This document shows, piece after piece, positions 1 to 12,650 of a stretch of 64,000 nt of DNA. Below the pieces are notes generated by a model. That model did no database searches. It was not told the DNA's origin and worked only from the letters and a program-made list of their open reading frames with translations. The first letter of the stretch is position 1. The number at the start of each line of letters is the position of its first letter. The position numbers and the translations under genes were made by a program. The DNA comes from Ophthalmolycus amberensis. Taxonomy: Eukaryota; Chordata; Actinopteri; Perciformes; Zoarcidae. The stretch lies in the NCBI GenBank assembly GCA_024529925.1, contig JAFEUB010000717.1, positions 992,001-1,056,000 of the forward strand, in the 5' to 3' direction.

Positions 1-512
1 TCTGCTGAAATGTCAACCTGATTTTTTGTGTGAGGAAGCTATGGTGCCATACAGTGACCAGGCTGGCAGTTTATAGGAGGGAAACGGGGGCTGTTGGCCT
101 GCTTTCTCACACTCTATTAGCTGACTCGAGATGAAGAGTCTGAGATCTTTTTCTTTTTCTTTTTTTTGCCACCACGCTAATGAGGAGCTGTAGGAGCACA
201 AACACACACTCACATTCAGCCTGACAGCTGTCGACTAAGACATCATACCTGTCAGCCAACACAGCCCGCATCACAAGTGGGATAGACCAACCGATACAGT
301 GTTACAGACTACCCTTCGTTATTTCCTTCCTATGACAAATCTGAGTGTGTCTCCTCTTCTTCATGTCTCTTTGATTACTTGCTGTCTCATCAGTGCTAGG
401 AGCTCAGCTGTGGCCAATGTACCGTCCTCATCTCTCGTCCACCACTGTTTCTGAGAGACGTTGGAGGCTTTTCACACTGCAAACATGCTACTGTACACGA
501 CACAAACACGTA
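1..512. other. Non-coding DNA, nothing recognised
   Basis: There is no gene, RNA or transposon signature that I recognise here. A T-rich run lies at about 148-167. The short reading frame on the minus strand has no recognisable motif. Confidence 0.6.
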
Positions 513-790
513 AGATAGATAGATAGATAGATACTTTATTCTTCCCCACGGGGAAATTTATCCGTAGCAGCAGCAAACGAAGTTACACAGTAAAATTAAA
601 ATATGAAGTATGGAAAATGCACAATATATACAATACAATAAAATAACAGAGCAGAACCTATTAATTTAAATGCAGAATATATAGAATACATATATAATGT
701 AAGCATTCAGAGTATGCACATAGACATGTTGTACGGACACTTCCGGTTGGCATAGACAATCCTTGACTAGTCCCGTGGAATGCACTGAAT
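513..790 (-). mobile_element. 3' end of a teleost LINE, minus strand, truncated
   Basis: A (GATA)n run at 513-533 leads into ACTTTATT and then a CCCCACGGGGAAATTT block. Read on the minus strand this is a GGGGA...AATAAAGTATC sequence ending in (ATCT)n, the usual 3' terminus of a common fish non-LTR retrotransposon. The AT-rich DNA that follows, with AATACAATAAAATA-type segments to about 790, matches the 3' untranslated part of such copies. No reverse transcriptase coding is present, so this is a 5'-truncated dead copy. The far end is approximate and the clade (Rex1 or L2-like) is not certain. Confidence 0.7.
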
Positions 791-3026
791 GAACACAATT
801 AAATGCAGGGGTCAGTCAACACACATTTTAAACTACAGAAATAAACATTGTAGGCTTCACAATGGCACGTAAGCTTCAACTCATTTTCAGGTTATTGAGT
901 GGCGTTTTTGCCCACTTCAGCACTCTTTGTATGTAATGTAGTTTAGCTCAAAGGCTTTAAGGACTCAAACTCTAACAGATGACTAAAGAGACTGGACTTC
1001 TCTCATGAAACACGTAGACTGGCTTGATTTTGAATTTATGATAAATATAATGCTTCTCAAAATGACATTTTGCTACATGGGTGAGGTAACCCGTACTGAC
1101 TCATAGGTACAAGAAAAAAAAAAAGGAAATTCCAGAATGACTAATGTCAGGGTAATTATAAATGTCTCTGTTGAATTTCATTCATAAAACTAAACTGCTG
1201 CTCGTTAAAGAAACAGTGATCGAGTGGTTGCCAATTGAGCTGTATTGTGTAACAGGCAGTCACTTTCTACCTGCAGTAAGTTGCTATGGTTTCCACTTTG
1301 TAAAGCGTTCTTTCCACTTAACCTTTGTTTCCCCTCCATCCTCATGCATATTTTCTGTTTGTGCACCTGCTGAAGATTAAAGCGTGGTCGACGGTCCGGG
1401 GCTCTTTTGAATGTGGCGGGGACAAGAGGCAGCCTTTTTGCCATTAGCAAACCTGGATTTGTGTGCTCAGGACTCTCTGCCTCTTTCAGTTTTTCTTCCC
1501 TTTTTACCCTCCTGACCTCTCCTCTGCTCCACAGGGCCAACAATGAGTAACATGTGTACACTAAAATCTGAAGATCTTTCTACGTACAAATCACTTTGAA
1601 TGTTGTTTCCTTGCTTACATTTCAATGAGAAACGTCTCGAAGAGATATCTGTTCCGACACATTCTGCAGTGTCCTACTTTGTCCATTTTTTTCCCTCACA
1701 TCCTAATAGAGTCGTTGGTATTCTACACAGCACGGCTATATTCGGTGTAATACAGAAATGTCATTCAGCTTCACGTGTCTTCCTCAAACATTACCATACA
1801 AAGAAAGGCAGGAGAACAAAAGGATCAGAATTTATGTTAGCATGAATCGGAATAACAGCGCGAGTGAGCTTCGTGCATCACGGACTCGCTAATGATAATA
1901 ATAAAAGTAATAAAAAAAGCTGCCAATTACTAACATGAAAGATATGGATTGGACTAAATTGACCGAATAAATTATTCTCTTTCAGTGGTAAGCACATTTA
2001 AAGAGTGAATTAAATATACATACAGCAACGTTGCATATTGTTGTTTTTTTTCAAGCTATGTTTACATTCCAGGTTCAACAGTTCAGTTCAGGAGTTTATT
2101 ACTGGATGGAACTATTACAAACACATGCAATGGTCTCTATATCCTTTAAATATATATATAACATATCATTTAAATATAAATACAATATGAGTTACAAATC
2201 AATCAGGTAAACTGAAAGGACTAGGGTAAAGGAAATATCACTGACATTAAGGCTAAGTAAGCCTGCTTTAAACAAAGTCTACATTGGATCATACTAGGGG
2301 GCTGCATTCAACAATTTTGGTAACTTTGTGAAACAGATAATGCAACAATCATGCCCACTTAATGCAGAGTGTGGAGGAGAGAAAGTATGCAAGATATCAA
2401 CGTCTCTCTCAAGCTCGCTTTTTTTTTGCGCGTACAAAACTATTAATGCCTTCAAGGAAAGTATGTCCAAAAGTGTGTGCTGTGATAAGAGCTTTGTAGT
2501 CTGCTAATGGCTACTCATAGGCTACGATCATGCCACTGAGACTCAGTCAGCTACTGCTAAATCATCTATTGTTCTTATACTTTTCTGTATAGACTACCAA
2601 TCTGCAAATGAAGCTGAAATGCAGTCCTCATCTTTTAAAGAAGAGCCTGGCTTCTCCATTGATGTTTGAGATCAGTACTTCATGTGGATTATTTTTGTCC
2701 AAAATGCTAAATTCTATCATCTCCAAAAGAAGTCAGCACAATAGAAGGAGAATTTGCTGTTTTGACTTTACAGAGCTGCACAATTTTGGGATTCAACACA
2801 AACCGTTTGATCCACACTATCTCCCTGTCCTCATTTGGAGCATGGCTTAACTGAGCCGAATGAAAAGCAACACTATCTCATTGTTTCAAAAGCAGATTAT
2901 CTGTGACTTCAAAACCCCCACTTTAGGCAATGCAACACATTGCTGCGCTGTATCCGAGCCACTACTCAGTTTTACGCAATAAAAGATTCTGAAAAAAAGG
3001 AGTTAATCTGCTTCCCGATGCAAACC
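791..3026. other. Non-coding DNA, nothing recognised
   Basis: This is AT-rich unique-looking sequence with an A-run at 1114-1124 and an AT-rich patch near 2140-2190. Reading frames up to 118 codons occur (for example 1205-1561 minus), but they show no family motif and no supporting splice or promoter context. Confidence 0.55.
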
Positions 3027-3034
3027 CACTAGAG

Positions 3035-3602
3035 CAGGGGTCTCAAACTCATTTTCACTCCGGGCCACATCAGCATCATGGTCGCCCACAAAGGGCCGGT
3101 TGTAAATGTCACTACTCGTAACATATTGTTAAATAACTGTCTGCATTCACAGTTTAAAGTAGTCTTCAATGTACTCACAATACATTTCCATGTTAAATGT
3201 ACAGTAACCAGCCAAAGAGCTGCTTCTATGACTGTTTAAGTATCTCATAATTTTGACTTTCAATCTCATAATTTTGACTTTCAATCTCATAATTTTGACT
3301 GTCAATCTCATCATTTTGACTTTCTAATCTCATACTTTTGACTTTCAATCTCATAATTTTGACTTTCTATCTAGAATTATGACTTTCTATCATAGTTATG
3401 ACTTTCTATCTCATAACTTCGACTTTCTATCTCATAATTTCGACTATGGGGATATTTTTATTATCAAGTCTAACTTTAACAAAATAAAAATAAAATAAAA
3501 ATTTAAAACTTTTTTTTTTTTTTTTGCTGGCGGATTCGCGGGCCACATAAAATGACGTAGCGGGCCGGATTCGGCCCGCGGGCCGGGAGTTTGAGACCCC
3601 TG
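3035..3602. mobile_element. hAT-type miniature element (MITE) with intact ends
   Basis: The element is 568 bp. It starts CAGGGGTCTCAAACTC and ends with the exact reverse complement, giving 16-bp perfect terminal inverted repeats. It is flanked by an identical 8-bp target-site duplication, CACTAGAG, at 3027-3034 and 3603-3610. An 8-bp duplication and a CAG-type terminus are hallmarks of the hAT superfamily. GC-rich subterminal blocks (CCGGGCC and GGCCCGCGGGCC) flank an AT-rich core. There is no transposase, so it is non-autonomous. Perfect ends and duplication suggest a fairly recent insertion. Confidence 0.9.
3242..3446. repeat. Minisatellite inside the hAT element, about 20-bp unit
   Basis: About ten tandem, diverging copies of ATCTCATAATTTTGACTTTC occur with small indels and substitutions (TTTTGAC, TTCGAC and TTATGAC variants). 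The array makes up over a third of the surrounding miniature element, so copy number is likely to vary between copies and individuals. Confidence 0.9.
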
Positions 3603-3610
3603 CACTAGAG

Positions 3611-5269
3611 GAAGGTGTAATCTGCCTGTTTTGTTTTGGAGAATGATCTGCAGTACAGACTGTCTCTATCTGTCTCCATCCTTGCATACCGTACATTAGG
3701 TGCTATCTGTAGGTGAGTCCTACAAGCATGAGCGTGTGCCACAAAGGATTCACACAGTGCCTGGCTGACACCTTGTCATTCAGTCTCTGTCAGGGGATGA
3801 GTGGGTGAAGCGTATTGTCACAAGAGTGTGAATGCGTGTTTGTGGGCAGTGGGCATGTGTGCCATCACGGGATGCCCAATGGCACCTTGGACAAACTTGT
3901 TCCTTGGCCTCTGTGGAACTTGCTTCTTACTTTCAGCTCTGTCATCCTCATCTGAAGTCTCTCTCCTCACGTCTGCCCTGCTCCCATTTTCCCTGTCCTC
4001 CTCCATGAAATTGAGGATTTACTGCCCTCGCTGGAAGAGTTGTCCGTGGCTTTAGAGCCTTTACTTTCTATCATGAAATACTTTTTTGCCAAATGGAACA
4101 AAACTTCTATTAAATACTTTATAGATACCACAAAGTATTGATTTGTCTGAAATATCCTAATTGAAGTCCAGGTTTTTATTATTCTCATCAAACTATTCAG
4201 TAAATCCTTGTGTCCTGTATGGAAACATTTGCTATTTGATGCTTCTCCACTCATTTATTCAAGTTGTTCCTTTGTCACATATATGTATAAAAATAATAAA
4301 TAAAACACTGAATATTCATATAATTACAGTACAATTACAATGCCAATATTCAATCGAACAACATTAGCATCTAGATCATATTGTTCTATTATATTATTAT
4401 TATATTATATACTGACACAGTTCCGTGGCAGTTTAGCTGACTTCATCACATCCATCAATTTGTCAGATCTGTCACCAATAAATACTGTCATCTATTACCT
4501 ACTCCTTAAATGTTGATTCATGATTCATACTATATTAATTTACCTTTTCTGCTATCAGTGTGCTGCTAACAAAGCTAGTCATTATACTTTCTGTCTGATA
4601 CTCATGAGTATTTGTACTCTTGTGGGCTCTAACACTGTATGTTTACGAGAGTAATTACTTCCTATGGGGACTCAATGTTGATCTTTCAGTGACGATACTT
4701 TGTTTATTCCTGGCATTAGGGACAATGCAACTAATCTTTTGTGTAATGTTTTTTTAATGTGTAATCACGCTCACTAGTTGTTAAACAAAGTTTTCACAGT
4801 TTCGTAGATTTAAGTTTAGATTTAAAAAGCCAACTTGTGTCCTTTTGGAAGTGTTTATCTTGCTGCATAGCTGTTAATCTATGTATGGTTACAACAAAAG
4901 CAATAGCACTGTCACAATGAGAGTTCAACATTTTTGCCCCACTCTGGTAGCAGCAGTAATGGCGACAGAGACATTTTCCCACAGGTCAATGAAGTGAGCC
5001 TTGTCTTGCACCCACCACGTATTCACCGTATGTGCATTGTAATCTGCATCTTCTGCAGCCTAACTCCTTCTCATGTCAACATGTTATCTTTCCTGCATGC
5101 CATTGTACCTCATCTGATATAATGCTGCATGATCGTGCTGTGTCACTCTGCCTCAGCCTCCTCCCTGCCTTGGTAACAGATATATCTTTATTCAGCACTG
5201 GCCCTGTACAGGGGCAGGACATCAATCCGCTTTGTGTCTGCAGCCTCTGCCTCGCCGTTCTGCTTCTTG
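3611..5269. other. Non-coding DNA, nothing recognised
   Basis: The region is mostly AT-rich. The best coding-like stretch is on the minus strand near 3818-4040, an acidic serine/glutamate-rich frame of 62 codons broken by a frame change. I could not tie it to a protein. Confidence 0.5.
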
Positions 5270-5600
5270 CCTCTCTGGGTGGGGCCCAGTTATTGAATTG
5301 TCTGTGGCTTTGTTTTGGCTTCTCTTTTTTTTCCCTCTCTGCTCCAAAATCATGGCCCATTTATTCTAACCCAATTATTATTGAAGCCTGGCTGAGCGGA
5401 GTGATCGATGGCACTTTGTTAAAGCTCGGCTATTGCTGACACACATACTGCAACGATTAGGCACACGCACAGACAGAGTACAGAAATGATCCTAATTTAT
5501 GAGGGATGACACTTTTATTAATTAACATGGCAGTGTGAGGCAATAAAAAAAAAGACGTGAACATGAATGGCCGGACTAATTGGGCAGTGAGTGTAAGCAA
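5270..5600. promoter_or_regulatory. Candidate conserved non-coding / enhancer-like segment
   Basis: This is complex, repeat-free sequence with clustered homeodomain-type cores: CCCAATTATTATTG near 5370, ATTAATTAAC near 5518 and GGACTAATTGGG near 5573. It also has GATCGATGG and GGGTGGGGCCC boxes. It stands out from the low-complexity DNA around it. The call is by composition only, and no alignment was possible. Confidence 0.3.
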
Positions 5601-6272
5601 GGGTTTGTGTTTTATGTGCTTTGTTTCGACACAGCTCATAAGTCACAACACAATGGGGACAAAAGACAATGTTTAACTGAAGAGAATTTATATGTTGAGG
5701 TAAAAATGGAGAAAACAACAAACTTCTGTCTCCAGTATTTATACAGGAAAGCCTCCTACAGTACATTTCTATTACAATTGCAGATTGGTACCTTTAATCA
5801 ACCTCTGAAGCACTCACGATCACACTGCACATATTTAAGAGATTGCAGGGCTGTACTAATCCCACTGGATGATCCTGTCTGCTTGTTAGACTCCAACAGA
5901 CTGGAATCACACAACAATGACCTTCTCTTTACCTGCAGCATTTACTAGCTCAGTGCAATGTTCTAGCCCGTAATGAGGACATTACCTACTTGAATTTATG
6001 CAGCTGTCCCTGTCCTACAATGAATAAATGTGGAATGATTTGATCAGAACCAACTGTCTGCTTGATGATGTAACAAGTACAAGGATGGTCTTATTTTATG
6101 CTTTTTTATGAACAAAACCAACAATCAATACATTTTACTAAGATGTGATGTCAATTTACTAGTTTTTTTCATGATAATGTGGTTATTGATTGATACTTGT
6201 AAAAAAGAAACGTCACCAGCCTTATCCTTTACGATATTGTTGTTCTAATTTTGATTTAATAACCTCATAACC
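5601..6272. other. Non-coding DNA, nothing recognised
   Basis: This is AT-rich sequence. An open frame of 122 codons on the plus strand (5580-5948) has no recognisable domain and is probably chance. Confidence 0.55.
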
Positions 6273-6320
6273 CTGATTCTGATTCTGATTCTGATTCTGA
6301 TTCTGATTCTGATTCTGATT
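6273..6320. repeat. Hexanucleotide repeat (CTGATT)8
   Basis: Eight perfect copies of CTGATT lie in tandem. On the minus strand it reads as an Asn-Gln repeat in a short frame, which is an artefact of the repeat and not a protein feature. Confidence 0.97.
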
Positions 6321-7227
6321 CATGTTCTTGCAAACTCGCTGTGTGGATGCCTGAATGGACACATGAAGGAAGTTTGGATGGGATGGCTGGACATGTACAT
6401 TAAATGAATGGGAAGCAGAGCGAACACCTAATACGGAATAATTGGTTGAAAAACTAAATTCAATGCACAAGTACAAATATCTACATTATGAAGCAGCTGA
6501 AAGTAGCATTTTACTTGGATATCATATTTCACAAGCCCATTAGCACAGGAGCTAGCTCACTTTCTCTGTTTTGACTGCACATCACCACTCAACTGGACTG
6601 TGACACTCGATTGTAGTGCGTTAATCGTAAGCCTAATATTATCTCCTCCAAGGGCAGCGAGGGCTGAAAGACGTCAGGGTGTACTGAACATATGGTCATC
6701 ATAGCTTGTGAGCTGCTTGCTCCACAGTGAAGCGTATACTCTCCTGGACTGGAGGAGAGGCGCTGCCTGCATGCCAATGAGCCCGATTCCCTGTTAACCA
6801 ACTGAGCGCAAAGGGTCTCTTGTCTCACACACACTAGCTGCCATCTGCACCCTGAATGGGTGTGTGTGTGTATGTGTGTCTGTGTGAGGATGGAGGTGTG
6901 GGGCAGGGGGGGGGGGGTTATGAGAAAGAGAGAGCTCTTCAGAGGAAGGGCTGTATTAACCCGGGCATGCACAAGCCTGTCTTACAGCCTGCTGCTTTGA
7001 GAAGCAGAGAGATCATTGAGAAAAAGATCTATTTTTAGACACGAAATGGGGAGGGGATAAGCATGAGCCGCGTGCACGTGGATGCGTTTGTGTATGTAAG
7101 GCTGTTTGATTCTATGGGTGAGCATGATGTGTGGTGATAGTCTTTTCCAAAACAACGTAGCAGAAGAGGCACAAGCTATCTCAAACTTCACAGACAATCA
7201 TATAAGCCACATGACTCCTGGAGGAAA
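6321..7227. other. Non-coding DNA with TG and poly-G patches
   Basis: An interrupted TG patch lies at about 6857-6885 and a 12-base G run at 6906-6917. No gene is recognised. The GATCATTG/AAAAAGATC block near 7010-7030 is unremarkable. Confidence 0.55.
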
Positions 7228-7314
7228 ACACACACACACACACACACAAATCTGGACATCGTCCTATTGTGCCTGCAGCTAGGCCTGACAGCGGTGTTGG
7301 ATTTACATCACACA

Positions 7315-7357
<43 letters not shown>

Positions 7358-7442
7358 CCACACACAGCCTCCCTAGCAACGGGACACGTGACGCTAGTAT
7401 TGTATGCCCAACCTTTTCACATTCTCTCTCTCTCTCTGTCTC
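7228..7442. repeat. Cluster of (CA)n arrays and a (CT)n array
   Basis: (CA)n lies at 7228-7248, a longer (CA)n at 7308-7356 is interrupted by one T, and (CT)n lies at 7423-7442. Between the last two is CCCTAGCAACGG (7372-7383), which resembles an RFX half-site. Confidence 0.95.
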
Positions 7443-9566
7443 TAATCCATGTCTTTCATCCTGACAGGTGCCAGCGGCTGGTGAACCAGGCTGCAGATTG
7501 ATGATTAGACTGGGCAGAATGGACACATGGACTGGTACCAATCTAAGGTCATGCAAAAGTCTGTTTGTCTGTTGGTGGAGGACGATTTTAGTAATTGCAA
7601 CTGAGGCTAAAAGTTCATCTTTCGCTCAGGGGCTAGAAAGTAATCTTTACAGTGCACGCAGTATAATCAAGGAGTTTGATATAATCCAACAGAAAAACAC
7701 GTTTTGTGAAAACAAGGGTTTTTGTGCATTGGCTAGAGAAGTATTTACAAACCTGGAGGCCAGGTAATGTGTTGCAAGATAAACTATTGGGGTCATAAAA
7801 TAATTATAACAGAATATGAAAGCTTTTCTAATCTTTGCTTTTATCCCATGAGAATCGACTGTTGGCAAACCCCTGCCTCCACACAGCCATTGGCCAATCA
7901 TAACTCAGCAACCATGTCCATGGCAGGAAGTGGTGTATATGGGACTGTAGTAAGAGCGATACTTGGCATCCAAAGAGTTAAAGGGATTGTGTCTTTCTTT
8001 TCCAAACTAACCTAACATACAGGAGCAAAATTGTAAAGAATGGATTAAACATTGTGTTTGTCTGCTCTAATGTAAGCTGCAACTGTTAGCATGGCCGGGC
8101 TGTAGCTTACAGCAGTAACCCAACGTTTCGTCCAAGCTAAGGAACAGGTAACTACATTATCTTAATTGGTTACATTTGAGGTTAGAAAAAAACATATTCA
8201 GGACATAAACTGAACAGCAGCTTTGACGCTATTAAAATGCAAGTAATAGTGTCTCTGTTCTGTTCATTATTTGATTTGTGAATTACACTCCAACCAAAGT
8301 TTTTACCCAAAAAAAGCATCAGGTTTGCCAATCAGATCAGTTCGTCCTCATTCTCAAAGCTTTTTCTCTAAAAGTGAAAACATACAGTTGAAAAAAACAA
8401 CGAATATAAAAGCAAGCATAATGTATTAAGTGCATAATACAATACCTTTTAATATAAACAATGAGAAGCCAATCTTCTTCTGTGTGAAACATTGTTTAAA
8501 AAGTATAAATTTAGAGTGCTCCATCTGCCACTGTTAACACAGTGAACTGCATATGTATCATGCTGGAATGGAAAGACATTGGACGGCTGTAGTAACAGTT
8601 ACCAATCAAGGCAACTGGATGGTTTTACCTTTTTCAAATAAAACATGGGCAACAAATCACTCATTAGTTGACTTGAGACATATAGTATGCAACTGGTGAT
8701 GATGGGTCTCAAGTATTCATTGCTTTCACAAGCCAAACAAATTGGGAACCACGAGACCAGAGCATCACAGTAGTTGAATTATTAGTGGTCTCTGCACTCA
8801 TACTGGAGCATATAAATCATTGGACGAGTGAGTACCATGTTTCAATCTTCTACTTAAAAAACATCAAAGCTAATACAGAGTTTAATTGCCTACAACACAT
8901 TGGTTGCTGCTTAGCAGTAAAAGTGACAACATTGTAAATCATACATGCACACACTGACTGTCATTGGCATTACCATTTGTTTTCATTTGCATGCAAGCTT
9001 CACTGACACTCTTCACAGTTCCTTTCATGTAAAGAGGCATGTAAACATTAATGCTTTCAAACGTAGAGACGTCTCTCTGGGTCTGTAATCTGAGAGTCTG
9101 ACACAGCATATCTTCTCCAAGACAGCACAAAGACAGACAAAGTGGTAACACGACAGCAGACATCCAACGTCTTTTCAAACGCCCTCACAGTCATGATCCA
9201 TTTCTCGGTCCAATCACACAAACCGAGATATCAATCATTTATTTGGGGCAACTTAGAAGATCAAATCGCCAGCTCTAAATCCAATTCAACTTATTCTCCA
9301 CCCTCACCCAATGTTCCACCCCCTCCCCCTTTTCACCCAATCTCAACACCACACCTCTCTTTCATCTGTGCGCTGCGCGGCACCAGCTTGTTTTCATTCC
9401 CTGCCCCCTTCAGAACAGTGTCCTCGCTCTCAACCTTTCCTACTGATTGTGCGCTGACCCTGCAAAAAGAAGCAAAGGCGTTCTTTCGGTTTTAATTATT
9501 CATGTGTGATGAGAGGCTCCGGCTTCTCTCCACTGCAAGCTAAGAAAAAATTGCCTCGACAGTAAA
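7443..9566. other. Non-coding DNA, nothing recognised
   Basis: This is unique-looking AT-rich sequence without TE ends, tandem repeats or coding motifs. Pyrimidine-rich DNA lies at 9290-9345. Confidence 0.55.
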
Positions 9567-9574
9567 TGTGTGTG

Positions 9575-9612
<38 letters not shown>

Positions 9613-9623
9613 TGTGTGTGTGT
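9567..9623. repeat. (TG)n microsatellite, interrupted
   Basis: About 57 bp of TG repeats, interrupted by TCTA near 9576 and TA near 9605. The short frame across it encodes Val-Cys repeats, which is a repeat artefact. Confidence 0.95.
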
Positions 9624-10370
9624 CAATGTACCTACTATACCTTTTTGTGTCAGTGTGTCTGTTTGTATTTGAAGCGTTAATCTTGATCTTTACAGTTTGG
9701 CTCTACTTCCACAGGTTTGACCAACATTCCTATTTGCAATTCCAACAATGTAGACACTGAGAAATGTAGCGAGCCAGTGACATTGCTAAAAAGAAGTCAG
9801 ACAGGGCAAGAAACACCAGCAGTGAGATGATTATACAGGTTTTAAACAAACCCCAAGGTTAGCAAAGCGAAGTTGGGAAAAGAAACAGTGACAAACAGTA
9901 AAACTAATACTTAGAATGTATATTTTAAACTACCAAACCATTACATTAACCGATTCAACTTTAACCATTTGCAATTAAAAGGGATTATAGACAATGACAT
10001 AAATATTACTTTACTGTTAGCTTGTTTACAACCTGTCTGATTGTTTGGCCAATGTTTTTTGTCCCGTTGGACTTTGTTGTAGCAATGTCACCATGTTGCC
10101 AGATCAGCTACTGTACTTTGATGAGAACAATGTTATCATAACCAATAGAAATGGAGGCCAAAACTATACATATTTAATAAGTTTGAATAATGCAGAACCA
10201 TCCTTTAAGTGTGTGAAAATGTACTAACAAGAAGATCTATAATATTCCATGTAATGCATGCATTCTATGGCAACTGATGTTTATCAACAGTATCATTAAT
10301 ATATGGTACAGAAACATGCACAGCCTCACTGAATGCTATACCTCCATTAAGCCGCTCTAACTTGTCCAAG
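9624..10370. other. Non-coding DNA, nothing recognised
   Basis: AT-rich sequence with no recognised feature. Confidence 0.55.
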
Positions 10371-10690
10371 TTTAAAGTGATTACTTTTCACACCGAGCAG
10401 CAAACTTACTTATTTCCCCCGGTGACACCACTGACAACTCCACATGACACCTCCAGGAGAAGCATGAATTTAATCTCCTTACAAATTTCAGCATTAGGCT
10501 GACAAATGAAATGCAAGTCTTTAAGTCGGAAGAGCGAGCCTCAAAAGCTGGTATGGAGTGGATGGAAAGAGATTATAGGGGGCCTCATCTCACCAATACG
10601 GGGAAGAAATTACTGACAGCCAAGGCGATGCGGAGCGTCACGCTTCTGATGCATAAAGTCTGAACGTTCATTACCCAGCATATCATCACT
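10371..10690. promoter_or_regulatory. Candidate conserved non-coding / enhancer-like segment
   Basis: This is non-repetitive sequence of high complexity. It has AAAGTGATTAC (near 10375), GGTGACACC (near 10421), CATTAGGCTGACAAATGAAATGCAAG (MEIS- and octamer-like cores, near 10490-10518) and a GCATAAAGTC element near 10652. Neighbouring DNA is AT-rich or pyrimidine-rich. Function and conservation are inferred from appearance only. Confidence 0.35.
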
Positions 10691-11080
10691 GAGAAAACCA
10701 AGGACCCCGGAGCTCTCTGCATTCCTCTCGCTTCGGTCTCTCTCTCTCGTTTTTACACCCTCTCATTCTCACTGTCTCTCCCTCATTCTCTCTCTGTTGC
10801 TGAAGATGATGAAAGACTGAGAAGCACACGGTCATCATTATACACCTCAAACCCATGAATGTGTCATGGTCGGGCCTGTCACGCAGAATAACGGCCACTT
10901 ACTCAGATTGCTGAAGCCATGTTGTGGTACAGTAATATGGAAAAGAGCAGAATTAATTGTAGTTTAAATGCAAACACACTTTCCCCACAAGGTAATCACT
11001 CACACCAATAGCTCACCATGTTAATATTGTGCATTTGCATGCATGCATGAATCATAACGACAACATCAAGGTGTTTACTC
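10691..11080. other. Pyrimidine-rich tract, then unique DNA
   Basis: TC-rich sequence at about 10735-10800 consists of CTCT blocks. Downstream, an octamer-like ATTTGCAT lies at 11033-11040 and is followed by GCATGCATG. Confidence 0.6.
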
Positions 11081-11248
11081 CCCCTCAAAAGGCACCTGCA
11101 TGACACCGTGACTCAGACCCTCCGCCTCCGCATTTCCATGGCGACACCACTCCTCTCGCCAGGCACCAGGGTCACCTACTCAGGCGAGCTCATTAGGGCT
11201 GTTGTCACGTTGGCCATGCCGCCCATGGGTGCATTTGAAGATGACACT
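11081..11248. promoter_or_regulatory. Candidate regulatory segment with an RFX-like site
   Basis: This GC-richer patch contains TTCCATGGCGAC (11133-11144), close to the RFX X-box palindrome, plus TGACTCAGA (AP-1-like, near 11109) and CATGCCGCCCATGGG. It abuts a TG array. This is an enhancer-like call from motif density alone. Confidence 0.25.
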
Positions 11249-11280
11249 GTGTGTGTGTGTGTGTGTGTCCTTGTGTGTGT
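11249..11280. repeat. (GT)n microsatellite
   Basis: GT repeats at 11249-11268, a CCTT interruption, then a few more TG units to 11280. Confidence 0.93.
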
Positions 11281-12650
11281 AGGCAAGTGAGTCTGTGTGC
11301 AAATTTCCAAAGGTGTGTGGGGAGAATCTGATATAGAGGGACAGCACTGTGTTCTAAGCAGTGGCTTGCTGTCACATATTCATGTTCAATCCCACATCTT
11401 TCTTAAATAAGCAGAGATGTGGGAACTGTAGAGGGTGAACTTCATCTCAGTACTGCCCACCCAATTCCCACTCGCACACAACCCCTCCCCATAGAGCACA
11501 CAAAGAAGCTTCTGAGGAAAGTTAAGTGAGATTGATTGGTTCAGATGATTTCAGAGCAAGCTCTCGCCAAAGGGCAGCAGTGATAGCGGTGCTGAAATGC
11601 TGACAAATGAAACAAATGACAATTAATGAGACAAACGAGAACCAGAGATCACAAAAGGAAAAGTTTGCGTTTGGAGGATTTAATTCTGTTTGCGATGAAT
11701 TTATTTCTTTGTCATTTCCTCAGGGCTCCTCTCAACCTTCGGGCTCTTGTCTTTACTTATTTATCAGCTGTGACTTTGTCAGAGTGTGGCAGAACACTCA
11801 ATAATAGAATGGGATGCAACTCATGTGACTCACAGACACATATACACACACACAAATACAAAATGGACATGCAATCTGTTTAGAATAGGAAAGAATAAAG
11901 GGAAGGGAAGCAACCACCCGGTTCTACTCTCACCAGTACGGGATGAAATAACTTAAAGATGGGATCTTCTCTTATTCTAACCTGTCCTTTGGCTAGATTC
12001 ATTGAGGTAATCTTGCAATGTTCAGAGTGAGATTGAGCAATACCTCACCTCACTTATCAATCCTGCTTCCTTCAATTATTTGTGATTATAACCAACTGGT
12101 TTGTAACACATTTCAGTCTGGGCTCTTGATAATTATTTCTTGCTTGCTTGTACTTTTACTAGTACTTACAAAGCATGTATAAAAACACATATATATTTTA
12201 TTCAAATTATTAGAATATGTTAATTTGTATGTATGATTGCCTGTTTAAATATGTAGATATAATGAAAATGCATATCAGAAAACATGCTAGAAGCCTTCAT
12301 TAGGCAAATTAGCTGCTGAGGAACTATTCAGGCAATAACTGTGCATCTCATCTCTTGGTAAGAAAATCATCCACATTAACATAAGAGATACTGCCAAACT
12401 TATGGGTTCTTATTTTAGAAGGAATTCATGGACTGGAAAACATCTAGGACTGTCTTCCACACATCGGAAAATACTACACAGTGGATAAGCAAAGGGGCTT
12501 GTTTTGAAGTAACCAGCATGCTAATGTAGTTAATAGGATAATACGATGAGCGCCTTACTTACTGTACTAAAATTAGCAGTAAATGGGTAGTAAGCTAGTT
12601 AACCAGTCATGCTAACAATTGCATGGTATAAAGGGTGCTTAAATGTACTG
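11281..12650. other. Non-coding DNA, nothing recognised
   Basis: This is AT-rich unique-looking sequence. Short frames (60-85 codons) around 11607-11883 have no domain signature. Confidence 0.55.

Noticed and set aside
3818..4006. Acidic serine/glutamate-rich minus-strand frame
   Set aside because: It looks slightly coding-like and would continue upstream with one frame change, but no family is recognised and no splice acceptor fits.
6273..6320. CRISPR-like short repeats
   Set aside because: It is an unspaced hexanucleotide microsatellite. No spacer-separated repeats occur anywhere in the window, and the DNA is vertebrate.
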